In this document: one piece after another, positions 37,597 to 49,100 of the stretch
Position numbering within the stretch: position 1 is the stretch's first letter
Layout of the letters: every line of letters starts with the position of its first letter
Source of the DNA: Caenorhabditis remanei
Lineage: Eukaryota > Nematoda > Chromadorea > Rhabditida > Rhabditidae
Direction: 5' to 3'
Length of the DNA stretch: 64,000 nucleotides
NCBI RefSeq assembly: GCF_010183535.1
Contig: NC_071331.1
Span: 13,206,001 to 13,270,000 of the forward strand
Program-made: the position numbers and the translations under genes
The notes under the pieces: model-generated
Seen by the model: the letters and a program-made list of their open reading frames with translations, nothing else
What the model was told of the DNA's origin: nothing
The model's database searches: none

Positions 37597-37891
37597 TGCG
37601 TCCAAAGTAACTTTTTCGCGGAAAATCCGCGCGGAAAAAGTGTCCAAAGTAGCCATTTCTTTTCCGCGTTTTCCTCTGCGCCTTTAAGCTAATCGCGGCG
37701 AGACCTGCGCACTTTTTAGGAGGGAAAGTTAAATTTTCGAAATTTAAATTTTTTTTTTGAATTCCCTCCAAAAAAGTGAGCTGGTCTCACCGCGATTACC
37801 TTAAAGGCGCAGAGGAAAACGCGGAAAAGAAATGGCTACTTTGGACACTTTTTCCGCGCGGACTTTCCGCGAAAAAGTTACTTTGGACGCA
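37597..37891. repeat. Foldback element A (inverted repeat, arms about 128 bp)
   Basis: Ends TGCGTCCAAAGTAACTTT and AAAGTTACTTTGGACGCA are exact reverse complements. The arms (about 37597-37725 and 37763-37891) differ at only a handful of positions around an AT-rich loop. No coding potential of its own is seen. Its right edge was the insertion site of foldback B. Confidence 0.9.
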
Positions 37892-37896
37892 GAATT
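37889..37896 (+). repeat. Target site duplication, left copy (GCAGAATT)
   Basis: The 8-bp GCAGAATT abuts the left end of foldback B. An identical copy abuts its right end at 38253-38260. The left copy includes the last bases of foldback A. Confidence 0.85.
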
Positions 37897-38252
37897 GAGA
37901 CCGTACAAATCGGGAAGAATGCGCGATCGGGAAGAAACGAATCGGGAAGAAACGGATCGGGAAGAACCAAATCGGGAAGAAACGAATCGGGAAGAACGAA
38001 AACCGTGCGGCAAAGTTGCGAAAACCGCGCGCGCAGGTTGCAAATACTGTATTTTCAGAGGCTTTTAGTGGCGTTGCTATTCCTTTTAGCCTGAAAATAC
38101 AGTATTTGCAACCTGCGCGCGCGGTTTTCGCAACTTTGCCGCACGGTTTTCGTTCTTCCCGATTCGTTTCTTCCCGATTTGGTTCTTCCCGATCCGTTTC
38201 TTCCCGATTCGTTTCTTCCCGATCGCGCATTCTTCCCGATTTGTACGGTCTC
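37897..38252. mobile_element. Foldback MITE B with 8-bp target duplication and tandem array
   Basis: This is a 356-bp hairpin starting GAGACCGTACAAATCGGGAA and ending with its reverse complement, TTCCCGATTTGTACGGTCTC. Each arm holds six copies of ATCGGGAAGAA separated by short spacers, followed by a CG-rich block (ACCGCGCGCGCAGGTTGC). The loop is about 32 nt (around 38060-38091). The exact 8-bp flanks point to a hAT- or P-type transposase acting in trans. Long open frames on both strands are only translations of the repeat. Confidence 0.9.
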
Positions 38253-38260
38253 GCAGAATT
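38253..38260 (+). repeat. Target site duplication, right copy (GCAGAATT)
   Basis: An exact copy of 37889-37896, directly after the right end of foldback B. Confidence 0.85.
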
Positions 38261-38344
38261 ACAATTTTTATTAAAATTTGGCGGTTTTCGTAAAGTATTT
38301 TCAAACTCTGTTATTCAAACATCTCACCGAATTTGATTTTGCAG

Positions 38345-39025
38345 ATGATACTGACTCCCAAAATGCCGAAAGGATCTCGGCAGCGTCCAGAATTACACCG
38401 ACCAAGAGTAAGTTATTTTTATCAGGAATCGGATTAAATCGAATTAATTTCAGATCAGAACACAAGAGGTCACACCAATGCGAATGTCACAATTCTCAAT
38501 GGCCAGGTCATCACTCGAATCGCAAATCAGCATTGGAAAACAGTTGCACCGCCAAGTATCAGTGTCAATGAGATCTCCACCTCGTTCAAAACGATTTTTC
38601 GTTCCTGAGTGCACATCAACTCCAGCTCCGCCGGAATGCGTCGAAGAAGTCGAGATGAATGAAGATCCACCGATGGTTCCGATTGTAGCTGAAGTTCATT
38701 CCCATCCTTCAGATGCTGAAGTCGAACTGATTCTAAACCCGGAGCCGATAGGACAACTGTCTCCAGAGCCTCGTCCGTCTTCAGCACCTCTGAATAACCG
38801 CTCGATATCCCGTCTTCCACCTCGTCCTCGTACGGCAGAACCGGTAGAGCCTCGGAGGGCATGTTCTCCAACGGTACGTTCGATTACAAAGATATTAATT
38901 TACTTTTGAATAATTTTCAGCGTAAGCGTACTGCTAGAAAATGCACGATGGCAATGACTCCCCACTGCGCCAGACCGACGATATCGTGGCGCTACAAATG
39001 TTCCAAGGAGGGAGCCTTTTTGTAA
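38345..39025 (+). CDS. Disordered proline/serine-rich protein, function unknown
   Basis: I do not recognise this protein. Three exons join in frame: 38345 to about 38407, about 38454-38873, and about 38921-39025. The ATG follows TTTGCAG directly, which suggests trans-splicing. The protein (about 195 residues) is low in hydrophobics and rich in P, S, E and R, with stretches such as RSPPRSKRFFVPECTSTPAP and SRLPPRPRTAEPVEPRRACS. It ends in a basic, cysteine-bearing part (RKRTARKCTMAMTPHCARP). It is probably intrinsically disordered. Foldback B ends less than 100 bp upstream, so the promoter may lie partly in repeat DNA. AATAAA follows near 39095. A second frame is also open across exons 1 and 2 (see findings). 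Confidence 0.65.
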
Positions 39026-39358
39026 ATGCTTATGTTTTCTTCAATTTTTCCTGTATTATAATCTACAAACTAACTTATTTGATATATCGCATATGAATAA
39101 AGATGTATATTTACAATTTACAGTGATCGTATTAGTGTTGAAATGCAAAATATGATCTTATCTGATTATAATAATGATTCTTGTTTTCTATACTTCTGCC
39201 CAGGCAACTAGAACTTGCAAACGTTTGCAATATTGGATGACTAGACACTCTGCTCTATCGCCACGCTTTAGAGATAAGAGACGTAGAGAAACGCGCGACT
39301 TCAAAATTTGTTTTTGACGATTTCACTCAGATTTCTTCCAATATTTCCAACTTTCAGC
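39026..39358. other. fan-1 upstream region
   Basis: The 333 bp contain the poly(A) region of the previous gene, a short palindrome GCAAACGTTTGC and an acceptor CTTTCAG just before the fan-1 ATG. Confidence 0.4.
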
Positions 39359-42300
39359 ATGAGTAGAGTGAAAAAAGAAAAGAAAGAGAAGGTATTGAGT
39401 TCAGCAGGTCCTGTCAGCTACAAGCGATCAATTTTAGCTGCGTTTGAGAAGCAATCCAATGGAAGAGTGAGTCAATTTCGCAAGTGGCCTCATTAAATAA
39501 CTCAAAATACATTTCTAGATATGTCCGCTATGCAAAGTGAAATTTTCGTTGGCTAGTTACAAATCTCATATGAATGAATGTAATGTGGCAGAAGACGATG
39601 ATGAAATAGAGGTATTTCAATTTTTTTCAGATATTTAAATGAATATAAAAACTGAATTCCTTTCAGGTTCTGGCTACTTATACTCGGGAAGAAGCAGTGT
39701 TATTAAGAGCTGGTCCAGAAATAGTACTGGGTGAAGAAAGTTTCTCGGAGATTACTTCAAATCCGAAGAAAAGAAGAAGAACTGAGAAAATCGAAGAACT
39801 GTTAGAGTTTATCGTCTACCAAATCTGAATACCAAATGGATTAAATTTCAGAGAAAGTACGTCAGCACCGCCAAATAATGTTGTCTTGGGCACTCCTAGA
39901 CCAACAACCTGTAATGAAAATCTGGAGACATCATTACAGTCTTCAGAAGTCACAGAAAACATTGCGAATCATGTGAGAAATATCAAGACATCTCCTGATT
40001 CTGAAAATCATCGAAGGAAATCTACCAGAGTGTTACGAAGTGAAAGTCAGCAAGGACCTGTGAAAAAGGAGTCGGCGACAATTGCAGAAGTTATTGATAC
40101 GATTGATGTGAGTTTTCCATTAAAAATCGAAAAAAAATTCAATAAATTTTAGAACTTCGAAAGCCGAACTGCCAATACCCCCCTACCGTATTATGTGAAA
40201 TGTACAATCCGGATTTTAAAACGTGTCATTTCCACAATGAAGACGGATGGTACTTATTATTCCGATGATTTCTGGCTGCCTGGTGATATAATAACGTTTT
40301 ACCGGTTTGTAAACGAACTTTCGGATGGAGCAAAATGTCTTCTTGTACGATTATTCATCCGAAAACCAGTATGGTATCATTTGGAAAAGTTAGAACAAAA
40401 GTAAGAAATTATAGAAGTACAATGTTTGAAAAACTATTTTTCAAGGTATCCCGAAGTTCAAAACATTAACGAAGTGGTAGTGGAGTTAACGAAGATGGAA
40501 TTTGTGGACGATGGTCAGTTTGAAAAATTCTTCACGAAAATGTATTATTTTTAAAGTGCCTTTCAGATTCTTCACTGAAGTCTCTTGAGGAAGCTCTTAA
40601 AATTTCCGATGTTTCCGTTTTGAAAAATATCGCAAAAAAGTTCAAGATAGATTCAAACAAGGTAATTCTCCACCCTCTCTAGCATCAGACACAAATATTA
40701 TTTTCAGAATCGCCAAGAAACCATTCAATCAATCAAGTGTTTCGCCCAATCTCAACAGTCAATATTTGGAGGAACTGGAAGCGTTGAGGCATCAGTTTTG
40801 AAAGCTCTCAAAAAGGAATTAGGTACTTGTGTGAAAATTCGAGATGGATTTGTAGATCTTTTCAAGGTTTGCTTCGGGATTTACTTGTTAATTGAATGTA
40901 TATGGTATTTTTAGTGCCTCTTCACCGTATACTGCCCTGTCACCACTAATTCTGCTAATGTAATTGATAATTCGTCAGCCACAAATGTATATCAAGATTT
41001 ACTGTAAGTGATGGTGATTTACTGTAAGAAATTAAAGGAAAACTGCTAAATTCAGGTTTATGATGCTTTCTGTAGAGAATGGTACTGTACAATTTCCCGC
41101 ATTGAATCCATGCCCGACTATTACGAGTTTTTATAAAGACAGAAGAATGCTAATGGAGTGAGCTACCTGTTCTCTATAAAATATTTATATAACCTATTTA
41201 CAGATATGTGATTGCAAAATCTCTTGAAACGACTTTAGTCTTGAACATGTCCAACGGAAACCATGAGACTGCTCTCGATTTGGCAATCGACGCGAAAGAA
41301 TTTCTGGATCAAATGCCGGAAGAACACAAACGATATTATGACAGTTTAGAGGTTCATGAACGGAAGTTCACACCAATTTGGGTTCATACGCGATGTTGTG
41401 GACACGCGACAACTTTACTCGAAAAACAGAAAAAATACGGAATGGCTGTGGAATGGCAGAGAGATTTACTGATTACTAACAGTAAGTATCTTCATTTTTC
41501 TATTCAATAATATGCGGTTTTTAGAAGACGTTCAACTATATTGTATTGATTCTCGTGGATTGTGGTGGGATCGAATGTTGCTCAATCTGGATTCACATTT
41601 GAAAGTAGGTACATTTGAGATTCTTCATTTAAATCATATCACGAATTTAGGAGAAACAAGAATGCGCAAAGATGATTCAACTAGCTATCAACGACCCGTC
41701 AGTTCTTGAAAAAGAGCTTCTATCAATTCAAGATCGTGCTCTGAAATTGAAAGAAATGCCTCCTGATTTCCGACCGCCACTAAATATTGGCATTCCCAAA
41801 AAACGAGTGATTAGTGCAAGAACTATAGCGAAAAGTCTTGGTGACGGAAGACTCAATCGATTTGTGATACGAGATGATGAAAAGGAAGAAGACGTGGAGT
41901 GCTCTGTTGAGGAAGCTGCAAGAAGATGGTATATGGAGAATGAGGGATACACGATTGGTTGGTTGAGAATAGTTATGATTTAAAATGAGGTATATACTTG
42001 CAGGTGTCCATGATGAAGGTGCCACGTGGCACACACTGTTCGGACTCATCTTCTATGACATCATCTTTTCTACGGAAGAAGGCGTGGCATCCACTTGGCA
42101 CAGCGAAGTTCAAGATTGTCCATCTGATCTAAGTAATACACTCTATTCGAAACGAAAAGAAAAGTTCGAGGATCGGTTTGAATGGTTGGGAGAAGTAGAT
42201 CAGGAAGTAATTGAAGATAATATACGTAAAATATGGACATTGAAGCAAAACGAAACGAATCGAGAATGTTCTTGGAAACATTTTCCGTCTGGAGTTGAAG

Positions 42301-42622
42301 ATTGTGTGGTTAGTTCTTGATTTTTAGAGAGAAACGTTTTTGTAACATTGTTTAATTTCAGGGTCTCTTCCAATGCATTTCCCGTACTGCTCTGGTGTCA
42401 ATCTTTCGTCGTCTTGCTGAAAATTACCGAAATTCACGATCAGGTTTCCCGGATTTGACGCTTTGGAATCCCGAAAAGAAGACGGTTGCAGTCATCGAAG
42501 TGAAAGGTCCAGGAGACCGTCTGTCCACGAAACAACGACTTTGGTTATCAGTTTTTGCTGATAATGGAATTGAATCGGAAGTGTGCCACGTGGAAGCGCA
42601 AAATTCTAGACTACTGGTGTAA
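39359..42622 (+). CDS. fan-1: FAN1 crosslink-repair nuclease
   Basis: This is a multi-exon gene starting one base after CTTTCAG. All FAN1 domains are present in order. The UBZ4 finger (CPLCKVKFSLASYKSHMNEC) binds ubiquitinated FANCD2. A disordered basic stretch follows. The SAP-like DNA-binding region spans about LPYYVKCTIRILKRVI to YPEVQNINEVVVEL and beyond. TPR-like helices follow (ALDLAIDAKEFLDQM, AVEWQRDLL). The C-terminal VRR-NUC nuclease has catalytic SGFPDLTLWNP and VAVIEVKGPGDRLSTKQRLW, giving the PD...EVK signature with the trailing QRLW. The end is ...NSRLLV at TAA 42622. FAN1 cuts DNA near interstrand crosslinks. No missing key residue was noticed. The last intron pairs were checked by phase (for example ATT G|GT GTC). 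Confidence 0.95.
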
Positions 42623-43036
42623 ATTCTCACTCATGTTTCTTAACTGGTTTTATATTTGTTAAATAGGTACATAAATCTTAATGTTTTAATATTTATTATT
42701 TTCCACAGGTTGGGGAAAACGGGCGAAAAATGCGTTTGGTTTTTCTTAAGGCGAGCTGATCGAATGGAAGTGATGAATAGAGCACAAGCAGGGGAAAATG
42801 GAAATACTGGAAAATTGAGCCAAAAACAGGAGTTACTGTGAAACTACTTGCCATCGGGAGAAGATTTTGTACAGACTAGTAGAGAGCACAGAAAATTTGA
42901 ATATTTGGGTTTCGTAGTCAAGGAATCGGGGCATGGGTTACAAGTAAAGCGGGAAATGGGGAAGATATAAACATTTGTGATGTGTGAGTTAACGAATGAA
43001 AACTAGTCGATTCGAAAAGCAAACTATCAAGCGATT

Positions 43037-45065
43037 CTATCTAACAGGACACTGTTCATTGAGACGAGCGAATGCCATTTCCGAGATTCCATAGTAGTGG
43101 ACGAAAGCGGCAATAACGACGCAGGTATGGAAGAGTTGGTGGGATTGGAACTGAAATTTAGCGATGACTGATTGTATAATTACATTGATAGTACTCACCC
43201 AAATATCACATTTTCCTGGGAAAAATCTTTCTGGTGTTCTGGTTGCGTAGAGAGCGGCTCCGAGTAAATACAGGAAGGCCATTAGAAGCAGCCAGTGGAA
43301 TGAATTATCGGTGAAAAGAGAGTGAACTCCATCGGTTATTATGTAGTGTATCGTGGGAATTACTCCTGAAATTATAAAACTTGAAAAATCAGATTTTTAA
43401 TAATCACAACGAACCGCTACAACCCATTCCAACGAAGACTGCTGCTCTCACTGGACGATATTTCGATTCACTGAATTTGTCCCACAAAGAAACGACTATC
43501 GCACCGATTCCCAAAACGCAAACCATTGCGATATATGTGATTTTGGGTTCTCTTCGACAATAAAATCCATAATAAATCCATGGAATGAAAGATCCGATAA
43601 TAAGAAGAGAAATTCCCATGTAGTCCAGCTTGCAGAAGATTTTGACGACATTCACCGAGTGACAAGAAAGAGTATGGAATGCGAATGAAAGTCCGAGGCA
43701 AACGACGGCTCCAGCGAAGAAGAATGAGAACACAACCTTAAAAAGTCAAATAAGTTTTTACAACAAATTTTCGATCTCACCTTTTCTTGGAACTGAATGT
43801 GATTATCGGGTCTCGTCAAGAACCAACAGGCAAGAAAGAAGAACGCGACGCATCCAATCAAATGAGTCCAAATGTTTCCAGTTTCAGTGTGAAGGGACCA
43901 AATACTCTTAAAGCATTCGGACACAGATGGTAGTGGGGGGCGATGACCGTGTCTGAAAATAAAAGTTTTATATGAGAAGGGAACAGTGATTTTTACCTTA
44001 AAAACTCATTATCCTGTAGCCATTCTGGTAAATGTTCATATTTCAGAACTTTCCAACGAGCCTCGTAAGTCTTTGTCACAATTCCAGTCTGCTCAGATCT
44101 ATCCTCTTTGACATCAACTTCCAATTCGTCTTCATCGTCCTTCCTTCTATCCGGAGTTCCTTGTGCATTCACTTCTCTCCATTGCCCACCTTTCTTACGG
44201 CGATATCTGAAAATCTAAATATGAATTTGACCTCCGAAAGAGATTCTCACCGAAGAACGGTGTGTCTTGGCATAGCTTCATCATCACTTCCTCCACGAAC
44301 TCTTCCTGCAAACGATGTGGCACGTGATCGATGTCCTTCTTGTTGTGGGAGCAGCTCTGAGTCAGAACAGAAATCTGCATCTTCGTCATCAGAATTGGTT
44401 GGTGAAACTACAGTCGTCTTGCGAGAATAGAACACTTCGATCTTATCACCAGTCTTCCGCGCTTCCGGATTTTTCACCTGAAATCTTAATTTGGAGGTTG
44501 TTGAGAAACTTTCCTGCAAAGTTTGTGTCATTCTTCAGAACTTTTGATCTTTATTATACATTCTTTTGTTTAAAGTTCCGTTCTATGGTTAGTCTGGTTG
44601 TTCTCTATCAGTTGTCACGCGGACAGATAGGTGATAACAGCATGTTCTCTTATCAACATACATTCTCTCATTGTATCCTTTGTGTCGCAATTTAGTATTA
44701 TCGCTGGAAAAGGTTTGAATTCACTTCGCGATCACGCCAGAATAAAAAACGACAGTTTTCCACGACACGAAAATGGCGAGAAATTTTGCACGTTAGGAGA
44801 AACTTTCGTCAGATGATGAAATAAAAAGAGAAAACTTTGAAGAGATAAAGAGAAGGGTCAAAGTCGAACTCATCGAGTCAAAATAGAAGACTGATGAACA
44901 TGGAGACCAAATAAATTATTGTTTACTGGTTGATGTTTGAACGTTGTAAATCATTTAACATGCTAATCTTACCTGAACTGTGGTGCTGTCCTCGACTACC
45001 AACTCGCCCGAATCGGAGTCATTGAGGTAGTGCCCAAGGGCTCGATTGACCTCATCTGGATCCAT
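43037..45065 (-). CDS. paqr-1: Adiponectin-receptor-like PAQR protein
   Basis: The minus-strand gene starts at 45065 (MDPDEVNRALGHYLNDSDSG) and ends at 43037. It has a cytosolic N-terminal part of about 180 residues with acidic and serine-rich stretches, then seven membrane spans. The zinc-site motifs of the family are present: SFAFHTLSCHS after the second span and FQSHQLFHTCVV in the seventh. The PAQR entry motif HTETGNIWTHLIG is also clear. About 435 residues fits PAQR-1 better than the longer PAQR-2. A 48-bp intron near 43145-43192 is open in frame and easily misread as coding. In C. elegans, PAQR-1/PAQR-2 keep membranes fluid through fatty-acid desaturation; adiponectin receptors have ceramidase activity. 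It is convergent with fan-1, 415 bp away. Confidence 0.9.
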
Positions 45066-46177
45066 TTGCCTGTAAATTCAGTAACTTATCAATTTGAAAA
45101 GAAAACAAGAAATGTAAGAAAAAGTAAAGCCAGTTCAAAGAAAATAATCTGAGCAAAGCATAAACTATATCCGAAGAGAAGAACAGTTGCGATAAGAGAA
45201 TAGAAAAGTGAATAGAAAGAAGTTTTTGATAAATTGCACTTTCCGTTTGCCATTTGACTGCCCACGTGATGAGACAGCACGTGGAAAGTCGGGTAAATTA
45301 AAAAACGAGACATGAAGAAGGGGAGAGAACAATCGTTTTCAGGGAATACTTGAACTACAAAATGTAGAAAAATCAAGTTTCAAAAGCTGAAACAACTTTA
45401 AAGTGTTAGATTGATCAAAAAATGAAAGAAAGAAATACAGAAATTCGAGAGAAAAAGGAACAATTTCGCAACAAACTCCAAAAATGGCTCTTTCCTGAAA
45501 ACAGCAAACGCGCCCTGATGCTAATGAGCTGGGATTCGGAAAACAGGGGGAGTTCAAAATTGGGTTTCTAACTGGTTGAGAAGTTAGGAGTGTTTTTGAG
45601 ATTCTGACTGTGAATGTTGAGGAAAACAATCTGGAAAGAAATCGAAAAGAATCTCGAAGAACTGAAAAAAAAGTGCACAGGTGGTGACAATTGTCTGCCG
45701 GCGAGAAGAGTGTGGTGGGAGGCGAAATGTCCATTCTATCTCTTTTTTCTTTGTTTATTTCTCTGCGTCCAAGTTGATTCGGCGTCAAAAGGGTGGTTTT
45801 TTTGAGGCACATATGTTCAAACACGATAAGACATTTGATGACGGGTTCAACGGAATCGGGAGCTGATTGGACTCTTCAAACGACTTCCGTGTCGTGGGAA
45901 TCATTACCGAATTACAGTATCCATTTCACAACTACCGTAACCGTTTTCAGTTTTTATCACTAAAAACGTGACATTATCTCTTAAAATATCGCGTACTTCG
46001 TGACATCCTACATGAAACAACTCGGGAGGGGCAAAAAAAGATTTCTCAGTATTTTAAATCTCCCATCTGATCATTCTTGATAAAACTATCATCATCTTCG
46101 CACAGAATCACAGAAGCTTTGAAGTTTGTTTGTACGTATCGAATAGACTACAAACTACACTTTCAGAATCTTCCGAA
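45066..46177. other. Divergent promoter region
   Basis: This 1.1-kb stretch lies between the divergent paqr-1 and WSN genes. Open frames on both strands are low in complexity with no splice support. It likely holds both promoters. Confidence 0.4.
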
Positions 46178-49100
46178 ATGCGAATTTTGCTTCTAGTGTT
46201 CTGTCTTTTTTCATTCGTCTTGCTCGAAGGTATGAAAGTGTGCTCTACTGTAATGTTACTCCAGAATTCCAGAAGCGCCAAATATTCGTCAAGTCACTTC
46301 TCAACTATCGATTGTTTCTCGTTTGACTAGTGGAATAACAATCCAAAATGAGCTTTTGGACAGTAAATTGACAGAAATTCAGGCAGTGGCTAGCATGATT
46401 CATATCAAAAATCCACAGTCTTTGGAGAGTTTGAAAGGTGGGAATGTAGTGGGCGGAGCTAATTGTACATCTTCTATTTCAGACCTTCAAACTTCTGAAG
46501 CTTCCAAAAAACTGGATGATCTCTCAACTCTTTTGAAGCCATTTGAAGGAGAATCCAAAGTTCAGAAACCCGGATGGCTTCGGAAATCTCTTCAAGTTCT
46601 TTCTGAATTCAGTAACGAATTGGAGACTCTGAACACAGCATCTAAAACTAGTCTCACTGATGATTTCAAAGCAAAAGCATTGGCGATTACTGGTGGAAAA
46701 GTGAACATTAGAGAGTCAATTGTTGGTAAATGGCCACTTACTGTGTTGGCTGACTCACTTTCAACTATCATGAATGAAACTATGACTGGAGTTCCGACTG
46801 AAGAGAAAGAATTGTTCAAATTGAAAAATGCGATTATTCGTTTTCGATTTGAGATGGAGGCGTATGAAGAGTATATTAAAAAGTTGAAAGATTACGAGAC
46901 AGAATTAAAGGCACTGTTTGATTATAAGGATTTGAAGATGGATGAAGTGTTGAAACCAGTGAAAATTATAAAAGATGTTGCAACACGATTTGATCAGACG
47001 AAACTCGGAGGAAACAGATTTCTTGTATGGTTGACTTCATTGAAAGAGGAAGCTGATAAATTGGAATCAACGAATATAATGAAAAGTCAAGAACAAATGG
47101 AAGATTTGATGAAAGACCTCGACTCATTGTTCCCAATTGTCAGAGATATCTCAGCCGTCAGAATCAGTCCGAAACCTTCTCAATTGGCTCAAATTTTTAA
47201 GACAGATCTCAGTGAGAAATGGTTTTTGGATTCATTTGCCGAGGGAGATAAAAAATCAATCGAGAAATTAAAGAAATCATTGGTTCTTTTAGAAAGTTTC
47301 AGTGAGAAAGCAACTAAAATAACATTAGGATTAAATGATTTCACTTCCAAATACAATCGATATCAGATATTTGCTTTCAAACGAGTTTTTGCCAGAGTGA
47401 AAAACACTGTGGAGAAACTGAAGGCATTCGAGGAAGCCTCTGAAAAGTTTAAAACTGCATTGGATTCTGCCCACACTTGCTTGAGCAACACTAAACTCAA
47501 AAGTCGTCGGAAAGAAATTGATCTGGAACTTTTTGAAAAATCGTACGAATTCGCCATGAAACTCTATGAAAAAGTCACAAATTTGCACGATTCGATTCAG
47601 AAAGTTTTGGGAATTCCAGAGATTGAAAACTATGATGTTCTTAAAAAACTGAATGAAGAAATCAAAGGAATCAAAGACGATACATTATCCAATGACGAAG
47701 CATGGAACATTGTTGAAAAAATGAGAAAAGTCGCTGATGTCGATACGTTTTTGCTGAAATTACAAGAAGCTTCAACGACTTTATCAGAGAGAATGAACTC
47801 GGAATTAGATGAACTTTTGATGGAAACTGTTGATTTCGATATAATTCAAACTACTCAGAGTATTCTGGAGGACACAAATCTCCTTGCCGCTCTTGAATGT
47901 TTGAAGAATAATGCCGCCGATTTTGATACGAAGCATTCGTTTGAATTGATGGCTCTCGGTAATCAAATCAGATTTATAAAGGAGGAAGATATTCAAGAAG
48001 CAAAGGGAATTCTGGAAAATATGGAGAAGATTAAAACTGATTTGAATTCATTGGACAGTAAATCGAAGAAGACAAAACGAGCAGCTGCGAAGAATGAGAC
48101 TGGAGAACAGGAGCTGTTGAAACTAGAGGAATCGAAGACTATTGGTTCGGAATTGGAGAGCGGAGTCAACACTTTGAATAGGCTCGTCGAGGTGATTGAT
48201 CAGAAGGAATCGGTGTTGGCTGCCACTAAATTTGGAGAGAAAGTAGACAAAGAGATCTGGTCAATCCGTGTTCCGCCAATGCAGAGTGTTTGGACACCGA
48301 TAACTCGTCAGAAGATAAAGAGACTCTTTGAAGAAATTGAACAATTCGAGAAAATGGCTGGGCATTATAAAACGAAAGGAGTCGAGAGTGTATTTGGAAT
48401 TATGGAGAATGCCACGTCTGTCAATGGATTGAAACTTGATTCTAGTCTATTCAAAAACTATGTTCCAACTAGTCTCTCTGCTTCGAAGGACTCAGAAGTT
48501 CAAGCCGCTGCTCCAGTTTTTGAGAAATTGAGTTCTCTCGATTTGGATTTCGCTGCAAATCATGAAGCACTGAAAACAGCCTCATTGACTTTTACACCGC
48601 TTCGAAAGTTTTTCGACGACTTTTTCGGAATCGATAGAACACTGAAGAATGCGCAGGCACAAAATGGAACAGCGGGAGCTGGAGCTGAGACTGAAAATGG
48701 GTTTGTTTAGGCAGTAGTATTTGAGTGAAGTGTTCTGAATTTCAGACCAGCTGCATCTTATTTGTTACTTTTGGCTGCAGTTCTTATTGTTTTCCTCGTA
48801 GTTTTGGTAGCTATCATCTTCTGTATGAAGAGAAGAAGTCGTGAGTTTTTTGTAGAAGAAATATTTTACATTTAAAAAAATAAAAGCTCAGGTCTGGCTA
48901 AGCTCGGTCGAAAAGAAACTTGGAGACATCTCAGATTTTTGAGTGAAGGAGCACTCACAAATAACGATGGAACTCAATACACTCAACTCCATTTGGCAGT
49001 TCTCAAGAAACGAGGAGAAGAAGTGAAGAGACTTGTGAAGAATGGAGCTTATATTGATGTTCACTGTAAGTTTTGTCGGAAATTTCTTGCTTTTCGATAC

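Noticed and set aside
37796..38304. Long open frames on both strands with REETNREE or SRFVSSRFG repeats
   Set aside because: They are translations of the 11-bp tandem array in foldback B, and the mirrored strand gives the same peptide.
46439..46483. In-frame stretch read as coding in WSN paralogue 1
   Set aside because: It has GTGGGA donor and TTTCAG acceptor; removing it gives a better WSN-to-helix join, so it is treated as a short intron.
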